This document shows, piece after piece, positions 34,961-43,459 of a stretch of 57,492 bases of DNA (position 1 is its first letter; each line of letters opens with the position of its first letter). The notes below the pieces were generated by a model, which was not told where the DNA came from, did not search any database, and saw only the letters and a program-made list of their open reading frames with translations. Source of the DNA: Alphaproteobacteria bacterium (GTDB taxonomy: Bacteria; Pseudomonadota; Alphaproteobacteria; Sphingomonadales; Sphingomonadaceae); NCBI GenBank assembly GCA_018823905.1, contig JAHJHL010000207.1:1-57492 (forward strand). The letters are read 5' to 3'. The translations under genes were made by a program, and so were the position numbers.

Positions 34961-36189
34961 GGTCTTCCTCCGCTCCGGAAGGCCCGGAGCCGGTCGAAAG
35001 CAGCCGACAGATCATCGATCAGATCCTCGCCTGTCTCAAGACCCGCATGGACGCGGATCAAGCTGCCTTTTTGCAGCGGCGTGCAACTACGCTCCGGCGC
35101 GGGCCAGGCGGGAACAATCAGACTTTCAAACCCGCCCCAGCTGGCACCGAGCTGAAACAACCGGAACTGATTGAAGAAAGCCGAATTTTCTTGCGGTGTC
35201 ATATCGTCCAGCAAGACACCGAACAGCCCCGTGGCCCCGTCAAAATCGCGCCGCCAGATCGCATGCCCCGCGTCCGAAGCGATGCCGGGATAAAGCACAT
35301 GACGAACTTCGGGCTGCTGTTGGAACCAGTCGATGAGCTCCAAAGCGTTGCGCTGATGGCGCTCGAGGCGCACCTCAAGCGTGCGCAATCCGCGATGCAC
35401 GAGGTAGCAATCGTCGGGGCTCACGCAGTTTCCCCAGTAACGCGCCGCATCCTTCAGCCTCCGGAAGATGTCGGCATTCGCCGCGGTCATTGCGCCGAGC
35501 ATGACGTCGGAATGTCCCGAAAGATATTTGGTCGCTGCAGCGATCGACACATCGACACCATGTTCAATCGGCCGAAAATAGAGCGGGGTAGCCCAGGTGT
35601 TATCGATCATTGTGATGATCTCGCGTGGGCGCGCCACAGCAGTGATTGCCGCGATGTCGGGCATCTCGAAGGTCAGCGATCCCGGCGTCTCGAGAAAGAT
35701 GGCGCGAGTGTTCGGCCGGATTTGGGCGACGATGTCGCTGCCGACGCCTGGGTCGAAATAGGAGACCTCGACACCCATGGCCGTCAAAACATCGTCACAA
35801 AAGCGGCGCGTCGATCGATAGACGGTGTCGATGACCAGCAAATGATCGCCCGCCGTCAGGAACGCCGACAGGCTGAGCGAGATAGCCGCCGTTCCCGAAG
35901 AGGTCACCACCGTCCGGTGGCCGCTTTCGAGCGCAGCGATCGCCGCCTCGAGCGCAAAGGTCGTTTCGGTCCCATAGAGGCCATAGATGACATCGTCATA
36001 AATGCGGCTATGCCGACCCGTATAAGCCTCGACGCTATCATACGTAATCGTCGAAGCGCGGTGAACCGGAGGATTGAGCAATCCCGCCGCCTTTGCGGAT
36101 GGCGATCCCGAATGAACCAGATTTGTCATTGCCGACACCCTGCGAGATCGGGCGCCATATTCGCCGCGTTTAGCGGTCTCGTCATTCAT
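34957..36189 (-). CDS. metC: Cystathionine beta-lyase-like PLP enzyme (fold type I)
   Basis: 410 aa. Cys/Met-metabolism PLP family: PPVHRASTITYDSVEAY, YGLYGTETTFALEAAIAALE, VTSSGTAAISLSLSAFL, the Asp before PLP in MIDNTWATPLYF, and the PLP lysine in VSIAAATKYLSGHSDVMLG. The C-terminal LIRVHAGLETGEDLIDDL carries the carboxylate-binding Arg. YGLYGT and GLETGEDLIDDL favour the MetC-like subgroup. It would cleave a thioether or similar amino acid to ammonia, pyruvate and a thiol. It is the first gene of the three-gene operon and is divergent from a LysR gene. The metC symbol is by subgroup, not proven for the substrate; a start at 36129 (MTNLVHSG) is also possible. Confidence 0.8.
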   Translation of the reverse strand: MNDETAKRGEYGARSRRVSAMTNLVHSGSPSAKAAGLLNPPVHRASTITYDSVEAYTGRHSRIYDDVIYGLYGTETTFALEAAIAALESGHRTVVTSSGTAAISLSLSAFLTAGDHLLVIDTVYRSTRRFCDDVLTAMGVEVSYFDPGVGSDIVAQIRPNTRAIFLETPGSLTFEMPDIAAITAVARPREIITMIDNTWATPLYFRPIEHGVDVSIAAATKYLSGHSDVMLGAMTAANADIFRRLKDAARYWGNCVSPDDCYLVHRGLRTLEVRLERHQRNALELIDWFQQQPEVRHVLYPGIASDAGHAIWRRDFDGATGLFGVLLDDMTPQENSAFFNQFRLFQLGASWGGFESLIVPAWPAPERSCTPLQKGSLIRVHAGLETGEDLIDDLSAAFDRLRAFRSGGRP

Positions 36190-36420
36190 TATATTTGCCT
36201 TCTAAACCTGGAGTCTGCTCGACCCCGCTAAAATGTCGCTTGAAGAATCAAATGAGGAGCAAATGCTGGCGCCAGCGCAGCCGAATTTACGAAGAAAGGC
36301 GCGCGCGATTTCCTCATCGACGGCCCCGCCACAGCGCAGCTCGATATGGAGAAGTCATTCCTTGCGCCCCTGTATCAATCTTGGTCTATAACCAATGCTG
36401 ATAACTTGGGAGGGTTTTGG
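36190..36420. promoter_or_regulatory. Divergent promoter region, metC-like operon versus lysR
   Basis: 231 bases separate the two starts, an arrangement in which the LysR product normally controls both sides. The part next to the metC-like gene is AT-richer (ATTCATTATATTTGCC at 36183-36198). TTGGTCTATAACCAAT at 36381-36396 is an inverted repeat (TTGGT-n6-ACCAA) about 25 bases before the lysR ATG. It fits a LysR-type half-site pair or an autoregulatory site. The assignment is inference. Confidence 0.4.
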
Positions 36421-37368
36421 ATGAATTTGCGCCAGTTGGAAGCGTTTCGGGCGGTCATGGTCACGCGGTCGATCACGCAAGCCGCACAATCGATGCACTT
36501 GTCGCAGCCGGCGGTGAGCAAGCTCATCGCTGACCTTGAATATGCCATCGGGTTCAAGCTTTTTGTGCGATCGAAAGGCAGCGCCCTCACGGTAACGCCC
36601 GAAGCCGAATATTTTTACCATGAGGTCGAGCGCAGCTTCATCGGCGTTGATGCGCTCAAGAAAACGGCCGACGATATTCGCAATCTTTCCACCGGCAACC
36701 TTCATATCGCCTCGCTGCCCGCACTCGCGTTCAGTTTCTTGCCGCATGTGATCCGCGCGTTCCAGAAAAGACATCCGGGCGTTTCGATCCATCTCGACAC
36801 GCATAGTTCGTCCACCGTCCGGCAGTTGGTTGCGAACCAACAGTTCGATATTGGCCTTGCGACGCGCGCGCACGAGGTAGCGGGAATGTCCGCCAGCACC
36901 TTCCTGCGTTCTGTTGGCGCGTGTATATTGCCGCCGGGGCACCGACTCGCGGACCGCGCCTATATCGAACCGGCGGACCTCGCCGGCGAACCCTTCATAT
37001 CGCTCATGCACGGCGATCGGACACGACGCCGGGTCGATCGCATCTTCGAGGACGCTGGCGTAGAACGCGATCTGGTTGTCGAAACACAATATGCCATCAC
37101 CCATTGCAACCTCGTAACGCTGGGCGTCGGCTGTTCGATCGTTAACCCCGCGACCGCCATCGGATTTGTCTCGCAAGGCCTGGTCATTTTGCCATTCAGG
37201 CCGCGCATCGAGTTCGAATATCTGCTCTATACGCCCTCGTTCCGTGCGCTGTCGCAAACCGCGTTGCGCTTTATCGAGATCATGACCGAGGTTCGCGACG
37301 AGATGGTCGCCGCCGGAACCTTTGGCGAGCCGCCAGTCGGTCAGGGAGCACCGACTGACGACACATAA
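36421..37368 (+). CDS. LysR-family transcriptional regulator
   Basis: 315 aa from the ATG at 36421 (GGGAGGG upstream); a longer frame to 36346 is unlikely. The N-terminal winged HTH reads MNLRQLEAFRAVMVTRSITQ, then AAQSMHLSQPAVSKLIADLE and LFVRSKGSALTVTPEA. The effector domain follows with LSTGNLHIASLPALAFSFLP and FDIGLATRAHEVAGMSAS. It diverges from the metC-like/thrC-like/permease operon and likely regulates it, with a sulfur- or amino-acid-type effector (inference). The family call is secure. Confidence 0.93.
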   Translation: MNLRQLEAFRAVMVTRSITQAAQSMHLSQPAVSKLIADLEYAIGFKLFVRSKGSALTVTPEAEYFYHEVERSFIGVDALKKTADDIRNLSTGNLHIASLPALAFSFLPHVIRAFQKRHPGVSIHLDTHSSSTVRQLVANQQFDIGLATRAHEVAGMSASTFLRSVGACILPPGHRLADRAYIEPADLAGEPFISLMHGDRTRRRVDRIFEDAGVERDLVVETQYAITHCNLVTLGVGCSIVNPATAIGFVSQGLVILPFRPRIEFEYLLYTPSFRALSQTALRFIEIMTEVRDEMVAAGTFGEPPVGQGAPTDDT

Positions 37369-37523
37369 ATTGGCGACCATTTGTGACCATGGCCAAGCCG
37401 TGATGGTTCTGGACAACCTGTCGTCCAAGGCGCCGTGTTTTCGCTGAGACGTACACGGCCCCTTATGATCGGAATGCTCGCATACACGTTCGACCGGATT
37501 GATAGATGTCATGACGGCGAGAT

Positions 37524-40040
37524 TCAGAATTTTGCCGTGCCCCGGACGTACCAGAATCCCCCATTGAAACCGATCGGGGAAAAGCGAAGATATTTGAAAC
37601 CATTCCCAATCTGTCCGGCGCGCATTTCACGATCAGGATAATTATTGAAAATGTTGCTCCCACCGGCTGCGAGAGTGAAATTGTCGGTAAGCCGGTAAGA
37701 AATTTCGGCATCGACGAGAATTTCGGCTCCGCCGGTCTGATCGTTGGCAAGATCGGGACCAAAATCGGTCCACTTGCCATAATAGCTTGCGGTGGTTGTG
37801 AAGCCGATCCGATCACCCTGATAGTTGAAATTGACGCCGCCTTTCCAGTCGGGGACAAAATCTTCCAATTCCAGCAGCCGCTCGCGATCACCCGCGATCA
37901 AAGGCCCGGCCCTGGTGACTTGATTCTTGGTATAATTGGCGTTGGCGCTGAGCGTTGCCTTGCCGCCGAACATATCAAATCCATAAGTCAGGACCGCATC
38001 GACACCCTGCGTGCGGCTGTCGAAGGCATTGCCGAAGAACTGGATCGTGCGGAAATCACCGCCGCCAGGAATTCCTGCCGCTACCAGCTGGGCTCGCTGC
38101 GCCGGGGTCAGCGTAAAACCTCCGGAAAGTCCAATGCGTTCATCGATCTTGATATTGAAATAATCGAGCGTGAAGGTCAGTCGCCGCGCGGGTGTCAAAA
38201 CGATGCCCGCGGCAATATTAAACGACTTTTCCCGATCGAGCGGCTGGGCGCCGAAAAGTTGAGCGACCGGATTGCTCGGCGATACGATGCCGGTGATGAA
38301 GGGCGCGCCCGTAATTGCGTCGATATTGGCAAAGGTTGAGGAAACATTCGACTGACCGGGGGTCGGCGCACGAAATCCGGTGTTCACCGAACCGCGAATT
38401 GCAATCGCATCGGAGAATTCGACCCGACCATTGACCTTCCACGTAAAGGCCGACCCGAAATCCGAGAAATCCTCATAGCGCGCTGCAAGACCGAGACTAA
38501 ACCAATCCGTCACATCTCCCTCAAGTGCGGTGTATGCGGCCCAATTGCTTCGCGAGAAAGTCCCTGCCTGCGACGGCCCCAAGCCTGGAAAGCCGCTCGA
38601 CCCTGCGGGCAGGCCAATACGGTCTGTGGGATCAGGCGTGTCGGGATCGAGAACCGACGCAAAGGGCCCGACCTGATAGGATGCCAGTTCGCCGGGAGTG
38701 ACCTCCCATGTCTCGCGGCGCCATTCGAGACCGCCCGCGAGATTGAGCGGCTCGGCGAAACCAACTTCGATCGGATAAGTTAGGTCGACGTTGAAGTTGA
38801 GTTCGCGCTGTTCGAGTTCACCCGTCCGAAACTTGGTTGGCGAAAGCGGGCCAAGCGACGGATTGACCGTATTGGAGATGCTGTAGGACACATTATTTTG
38901 CCCATAGGAGCTGCTCACATCATAGGTGAGATCGCCGGCAAGACTACCGCGCAAACCACTAACCAGCGAAGCATCGCGGATGGTGGCGTGGAAATCTGGA
39001 GCAAAGCCGCCCGGGAAGATTGTCCTGAAAGTGAAGCGGGGTCCGCCGGGAGTTTGGGTGAGCGGAACGCTGGTGAAAAGCGAATTGGTAACGGGGTTTC
39101 GATAGAAAAAAGCCGTTGTCCCTGCCGTCCAGCTATAGTTTCCAAAGGCGTAGAATTCCGTCGAATCGCTGAGATTGACGCCTGCATTTACAAATAGTCT
39201 GGCCGCTTCGGCCTCGGGGTTGCCGGTTCGCTGCGCCGGAACGGGTACGCCCTGAACGCCCATATCGATCAGTGCTTGCGCATCGGGGCGCTGGTTCTGG
39301 CGCGAAGTTATCCCCGAATTGCTATACTCACCGCTGATATTCACAAACCCGTCGGGCGTGAACGGCAAGCCGACATTGCCCTGAAGCAGATAATCCTCGC
39401 CATCACCCTTATAATATTGCCCGTAGCGAGCGATGAAGGTCGCTCCTTCGCGGTCGTCGCGCAGACGAAAATTGAGCACACCGGCGATCGCATCGGACCC
39501 GTAATTCGCCGACGCGCCGTCGCGAAGCACTTCCAATTGGCCGATAGCGATGGAAGGAATGGTTGCAAGGTCAGGGCCTTGCGAACCCCGAATATAGGGG
39601 ATGTTGGACAATTGTACCGTCGCACCGCGATGCCGACGCTTGCCATTCACCAGCACAAGCGTCTGATCCGGTGGCAGGCCGCGCATGCTGTACGGCCTTG
39701 TGAAAACCGAACCGTCATTGCTGGTGAAGCGTTGGACATTAAGCGCCGGCACCTGCTGGCGCAGGATATCGGTTACGTCCGACGAACCCTGATTGAGCAA
39801 TTCGTCCGAACTGATGATATCGATAGGGGTCGGGGATTGGGCAGCGGTCAAATCATTGCGGCGCGTGCCGGTCACGATGATCTCTTTATTCCGATCTGAA
39901 TCGGCTTGAGCAGCGCCGGTATCGCGCGGCGGTGCGCTGGCTCCTTCCTGCGCGTGTGCGGCCGTTGCGAGACCCAGCGCCAAAAAGGATGCGATGGCGA
40001 TTGCTGACGTCGATGTTGCTTTGGCTCTCCACGTGGTCAT
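37524..40040 (-). CDS. TonB-dependent receptor next to the PLP-enzyme locus
   Basis: 838 aa. The signal peptide (AIAIASFLALGLATAAHAQ) is followed by a plug with KEIIVTGTRRNDLTAAQSPT, DVTDILRQQVPALNVQRFTS, YSMRGLPPDQTLVLVNGKRR and LEVLRDGASANYGSDAIAGV. The barrel ends GFNGGFWYVRGTAKF with a terminal Phe. It is of the large BtuB/Oar-like sphingomonad type. It points toward the lysR gene (convergent) and has GAGGGGA upstream of its ATG. With the permease and two PLP enzymes it could take up the substrate of that pathway across the outer membrane (inference). Confidence 0.9.
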   Translation of the reverse strand: MTTWRAKATSTSAIAIASFLALGLATAAHAQEGASAPPRDTGAAQADSDRNKEIIVTGTRRNDLTAAQSPTPIDIISSDELLNQGSSDVTDILRQQVPALNVQRFTSNDGSVFTRPYSMRGLPPDQTLVLVNGKRRHRGATVQLSNIPYIRGSQGPDLATIPSIAIGQLEVLRDGASANYGSDAIAGVLNFRLRDDREGATFIARYGQYYKGDGEDYLLQGNVGLPFTPDGFVNISGEYSNSGITSRQNQRPDAQALIDMGVQGVPVPAQRTGNPEAEAARLFVNAGVNLSDSTEFYAFGNYSWTAGTTAFFYRNPVTNSLFTSVPLTQTPGGPRFTFRTIFPGGFAPDFHATIRDASLVSGLRGSLAGDLTYDVSSSYGQNNVSYSISNTVNPSLGPLSPTKFRTGELEQRELNFNVDLTYPIEVGFAEPLNLAGGLEWRRETWEVTPGELASYQVGPFASVLDPDTPDPTDRIGLPAGSSGFPGLGPSQAGTFSRSNWAAYTALEGDVTDWFSLGLAARYEDFSDFGSAFTWKVNGRVEFSDAIAIRGSVNTGFRAPTPGQSNVSSTFANIDAITGAPFITGIVSPSNPVAQLFGAQPLDREKSFNIAAGIVLTPARRLTFTLDYFNIKIDERIGLSGGFTLTPAQRAQLVAAGIPGGGDFRTIQFFGNAFDSRTQGVDAVLTYGFDMFGGKATLSANANYTKNQVTRAGPLIAGDRERLLELEDFVPDWKGGVNFNYQGDRIGFTTTASYYGKWTDFGPDLANDQTGGAEILVDAEISYRLTDNFTLAAGGSNIFNNYPDREMRAGQIGNGFKYLRFSPIGFNGGFWYVRGTAKF

Positions 40041-40316
40041 TTTGATGATCCCCTCTTCGGAACGTCGTTCACCTTCACCAGAAGGCGCATGCGTTTCTTG
40101 AAGCTTTGTTAGCTGACATCGAACCCGAGCTCTAAGATAAATGCCGAGTCATCGAATCTTTCGACGAGGTTATCAGATTAAGTTATATATAATGGATATT
40201 TGGTTACGAATGTCGCTTCTGCTGCTTACCCGCGAAGCGCGGCACCAGCTCGCTCGCGTTCGAAGCTAAGGTGGCTCAATGAGATAAGTGACCGGCGCAA
40301 AACCGTTACAAGTCCA

Positions 40317-40688
40317 GTCGTTGGCCTCGGCGTCATTACATCAGCGATCTGGCGGTCTTTCCACGCCATCCCCCCCTAGGCCGACCTCATGGGCGGCATC
40401 GGTGTCGTGGCATTGCTCGTCAACATGTCGGCGGCGCTGGTGCTGAGCCGCTTCCGTGACGAAGGTGACGCGGCCGCCCGCGCGATGTGGCTGTTTTCAA
40501 GGAACGATGCCCTCGCTAATGTAGCGGTTATTGTCGCGGCGGGTCTCGTTGCCGTGACGGGCGAAGCCTGGCCTGACCTTCTGGTCGTCGGCGTCATCGC
40601 CCTACTCTTCCTCCATTCGACCTATGATATCATCCGCGGCGCGCTTGGGGAGATTTCTTCGCACAAGCTGGGACGGGCCGCACAGTAG
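40317..40688 (+). pseudogene. Cation diffusion facilitator relic (C-terminal half)
   Basis: From ATG 40389 a 99-residue frame reads as the last part of a CDF transporter: GGIGVVALLVNMSAALVLSR, then MWLFSRNDALANVAVIVAAG (TM5 with the ND-x3-N of the metal site) and EAWPDLLVVGVIALLFLHST. The same frame continues backwards as VVGLGVITSAIWRSFHAIPP, which is also CDF-like, but is cut by TAG at 40377-40379. The first four helices are missing. It is therefore a decayed czcD-like gene; the 99-residue fragment by itself lacks half the transport site. It ends 61 bases before the convergent FTR1 gene. Confidence 0.75.
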
Positions 40689-40749
40689 CGCAGGACCGAA
40701 ACTCGCCCTTTTACATCCCCGCAATCACGCGGTTTCTTTCGGGGCGCTG

Positions 40750-42672
40750 TCAAGTCGCGCGCGGCGCGCTCGCACGGTTGAACCAGAAACCCGCGACAAG
40801 GACGATCGCGGCCGCCAATTGTGCGACAAGCGTTTGAGCCGTCGGGTACACCCCCAGCATCGGGATTCGCGGAAACTCTGCCAGCGGCGTAACGCCGAGC
40901 AAGCCTGCTTCCTGCAGCCCGCCAATGCCCTTGCCAGCTAGCACGACGGCCAAGACTGCTATAAGCGCCGCACTCCAAGCAAAGAACTGCGTGATCGGCA
41001 GCCGAGCACTGTAACGCAGCATAGCCCAGGCGATCAGCCCCAACAGAGAGGCAGCCGTGGCCGCCCCCGCGAGCATTGCACCGCCATTTCCCTGCGCCCA
41101 TATCGCGGCGTAAAACAGGATGGTCTCGAAGACCTCGCGATAGACAACGAGAAAGGTCAAACCGAACAGGAACCACGCCGACCGGCGCGACAGGGCAGCG
41201 GAGATCTTCTCCTTGATATACCGCTGCCAGGCTTCGGCATTGCTTTTGCCGTGCATCCAGATGCCCACCGAGATCAGGATGATCGCGGCGAAAAGCGAGC
41301 CAAAGCCTTCGGTGAGCTCGCGCGACGCCCCGCTGATTCCGATGAAATAGGTAGCGACGAACCAGGTCGCCGCCCCCGCGGCTAGAGCGGAAACCCAGCC
41401 GCCATGGACATATCCCATGACGTCGGTTCGCCCGGTTTTGCGAAGGAAGGCCATCATGGCGATGACGATCAGCAGCGCCTCGAGCCCTTCGCGTAGCAGG
41501 ACTCCGAATGCGCCAAGAAAGCTCGACGAAGCGCTTGCCTGTTCGGGCGCGAGGGCCGCCTCGGCTTCGACGAACAGCCGCGCCACTTCGGCATTTGCTG
41601 CCTCCACCTCCGCGAGCGGTCGGCCCTTGCCAATGGCCGAGCGCAAATTCCCCATCGCCATCTCGATCTTCGCCATGAGGTCAGGATCGCGGGCCGCAAG
41701 GACCGGCTCGACGGGCTCGAAACCATCGAGATAGGCGGAAAGTGCCAAGTCGGACGCGGCGCCACGGTCGCCGGCCGCATAGGCCTTTAGGCTCGCGTCG
41801 AGGCGCTGGCGGGAGAGCATCAGCGAGCCGGCCGGTTTCGCAACGACGGCTTCGGGCTGGCGGCGCAGATATGAAGTCAGCGGCCCGGCCTTGCCGTCGC
41901 CCAGTTCACGGGCGATATCCGCGGGAGTCTTGCCGACGAGAGTCGAAAGATCGGGGATGGCGGCACGAACGCGCGCGTCCTTTTCCCACATCTGTCGGCC
42001 CTGCGATTGCGACGATTCCGGAAACGCGAGGCTTCCGACGTAAAAGGACAGGGCCCAGCGGTCGCTGTCGGGGAGGGCTTCGAAGCTCGCCATCGACGTC
42101 CCCTCGAGCCCCTGCGAAATCACCTGATAGAGCGCGAACAGGCTGCGCTCGCGTGCGCGCGCCGCGTCCGTGAAGGCGATCGGGGGCGGATCGAGACCCG
42201 CGGCGCCCGGGCCGTTTCCGGCGCCGGTCGCGCCGTGACACATGGCGCAGTTTTCCGCATAGAGCTTCGCGCCGCGCGCCAGGTCGGGAGCCGAGCGCGG
42301 CGCGAGCGGAACGGGATAGCTTGCAAGCAAGGCCCCGGCGAGCTGCCGCGACTGCACCTCGATGGTCGCCGGTGCGGATTTCGCTGCGATCGATTGGCGC
42401 AAGGTTGCGGCTTGGGCCACCAAATTTGGCTTGGCGGTCTTCTGCGGCAGGCGTTTCAAGCGCGTTTCGACCTGCGCTGCGAATTCGGTCATCTCGGCAT
42501 ATTCCGCCGGACTGACGACCTTGCCGCCCGACACCGCACCCGGATAATCCACAGCGACATAGTCAAGCAGACGCCAAATGGTCTGAACCTCTGGCTCGCT
42601 CGCGCGCGCTGGCTGGACCGCGACCAGCGCCAGCAGCAGGAAAGCAAGCGCCCCCCTGCCCAGGGCACGCAT
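40750..42672 (-). CDS. Cytochrome c / FTR1 iron permease fusion
   Basis: 640 aa from ATG 42672; a GTG at 42708 with AAAGG upstream is an alternative start that adds 12 residues. A signal peptide (GALAFLLLALVAVQPARA) is followed by a helical region, a haem-c site (LYAENCAMCHGATGAGNGPG) with distal-type DRWALSFYVG, and another helical region. The C-terminal half has seven-helix FTR1 with both iron motifs REGLE (VLLREGLEALLIVIA) and REVFE (VVYREVFETILFYAA). FTR1 moves iron after oxidation; the attached cytochrome domain probably receives electrons or replaces the ferroxidase. Such fusions are known in proteobacteria. A Fur-box-like site sits upstream. Confidence 0.9.
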   Translation of the reverse strand: MRALGRGALAFLLLALVAVQPARASEPEVQTIWRLLDYVAVDYPGAVSGGKVVSPAEYAEMTEFAAQVETRLKRLPQKTAKPNLVAQAATLRQSIAAKSAPATIEVQSRQLAGALLASYPVPLAPRSAPDLARGAKLYAENCAMCHGATGAGNGPGAAGLDPPPIAFTDAARARERSLFALYQVISQGLEGTSMASFEALPDSDRWALSFYVGSLAFPESSQSQGRQMWEKDARVRAAIPDLSTLVGKTPADIARELGDGKAGPLTSYLRRQPEAVVAKPAGSLMLSRQRLDASLKAYAAGDRGAASDLALSAYLDGFEPVEPVLAARDPDLMAKIEMAMGNLRSAIGKGRPLAEVEAANAEVARLFVEAEAALAPEQASASSSFLGAFGVLLREGLEALLIVIAMMAFLRKTGRTDVMGYVHGGWVSALAAGAATWFVATYFIGISGASRELTEGFGSLFAAIILISVGIWMHGKSNAEAWQRYIKEKISAALSRRSAWFLFGLTFLVVYREVFETILFYAAIWAQGNGGAMLAGAATAASLLGLIAWAMLRYSARLPITQFFAWSAALIAVLAVVLAGKGIGGLQEAGLLGVTPLAEFPRIPMLGVYPTAQTLVAQLAAAIVLVAGFWFNRASAPRAT

Positions 42673-42723
42673 CAACGCGAAGGAAACGCTTTTGGAGAAA
42701 ATCGCCACGCCAGCTGCCTTTAT

Positions 42724-42738
42724 TGAGAATGATTTGCA
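42724..42738 (-). promoter_or_regulatory. Fur-box-like site upstream of the FTR1 gene
   Basis: The plus strand reads TGAGAAT-G-ATTTGCA, a 7-1-7 dyad agreeing with the Fur consensus half sites TGATAAT and ATTATCA at 6 of 7 and 5 of 7 positions. It is 16 bases from the alternative GTG start and 52 from the ATG. Repression by Fur when iron is plentiful would suit an iron importer. Confidence 0.5.
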
Positions 42739-42808
42739 TTGGCCGATCCGAGCGTGGCAATCAACGCAGAATCGGCTCTTGGCAATCTGGAAGTTGCCAG
42801 CGACAGCC

Positions 42809-43033
42809 TCACCCGCAGCAGGATTTGTCGCCGCTCTCCTGAATCGGCGGGCAAGGGATATCGCCGTAGGAACAATAGACGCAGCAGTCTCCAGGCTTGG
42901 GCTTGAGAACCGCACCGCAGCCGCGGCAATCGTAGAAATATTGGCACGCGTTGGTCGGCATGGTCTCGGTCGACTGGTGGCCGCATTTCGGACAGGTCAG
43001 GGTCGAAAACAGTTGGATCGCCGCGTCAGACAT
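42809..43033 (-). CDS. Small Cys-rich protein of the mer operon
   Basis: 74 aa from the ATG at 43033, which lies within the end of merT (8-base overlap). It has a zinc-ribbon-like start (TLTCPKCGHQSTE), a second pair (FYDCRGCGAVLKP), then GDCCVYCSYGDIPCPPIQ and a CysCys near the end (SCCG): eleven Cys in all. A GDCCVfCSYG-x-CPP protein is often found after merT in mercury loci. It has no signal peptide, so it is probably cytosolic and binds Hg(II) or Zn(II). Its function has not been established. Confidence 0.8.
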   Translation of the reverse strand: MSDAAIQLFSTLTCPKCGHQSTETMPTNACQYFYDCRGCGAVLKPKPGDCCVYCSYGDIPCPPIQESGDKSCCG

Positions 43034-43385
43034 AGGTGTAACCCGCCCAGAGCAGCGCCGCGCCGAGAAGCAGACCAAAAAATGTGAGAATGCGCATCCA
43101 GCGCGGCGTGCACAGGCCGCCGGGGCCGCAGCGCGCGGCAATCAGCTGCTGCCGCGTCAGCAACATGGCACCGACAATGAGGCACAAGGCGCCGATGACG
43201 AGCAAGGGCGTTCGATATGGAGCCGCCACGATGGCCACGCCGCCAAGCCACGCCGCACCGATGCCGATCGATGCCAAGAGAAAAGGCAGCGCGCAGCAGG
43301 CGGCGGCGGCGAACGCGGCAGCGATACCCGCGAGGGTAATCGTGACGGTAGCGATCCCCTTGGACGGATTTGGCGGGTCGATCAT
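43026..43385 (-). CDS. merT: MerT mercuric ion transport protein
   Basis: 119 aa from the ATG at 43385 with AAGGAG 7 bases upstream. Three helices: residues 12-45 with the Cys pair (AFAAAACCALPFLLASIGIG), 50-75 (RTPLLVIGALCLIVGAMLLT) and 90-115 (RILTFFGLLLGAALLWAGYT). The vicinal CCALP in the first helix and the loop Cys pair ARCGPGGLCTPRW are the Hg(II) relay of MerT. The gene is divergent from merR with a classical operator between. No merA (reductase) or merP is present here, so uptake would need a reductase elsewhere, unless this set serves another metal. Confidence 0.92.
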   Translation of the reverse strand: MIDPPNPSKGIATVTITLAGIAAAFAAAACCALPFLLASIGIGAAWLGGVAIVAAPYRTPLLVIGALCLIVGAMLLTRQQLIAARCGPGGLCTPRWMRILTFFGLLLGAALLWAGYTYV

Positions 43386-43414
43386 GGCAGACTCCTTGCG
43401 AGTAACATCGGGCC

Positions 43415-43445
43415 GCTCTACCATCTGTAGTAACTACAGATTCAA
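43415..43445 (-). promoter_or_regulatory. merT promoter/operator with MerR-type 19-base spacer
   Basis: On the minus strand the -35 is TTGAAT (43445-43440) and the -10 is TAGAGC (43420-43415), 19 bases apart, longer than the usual 17. The spacer contains a perfect dyad ATCTGTAG-TAA-CTACAGAT (plus strand 43423-43441, spacer TAA). MerR binding at such an overlong spacer and DNA untwisting on metal binding is the known mechanism. It also lies just upstream of merR, so it may autoregulate. Confidence 0.85.
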
Positions 43446-43459
43446 GAGGTATTTTTGCG

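Noticed and set aside
34771-36231. 486-aa open frame on the plus strand under the metC-like gene
   Set aside because: Shadow frame; no domain pattern, and the PLP enzyme on the minus strand is complete.
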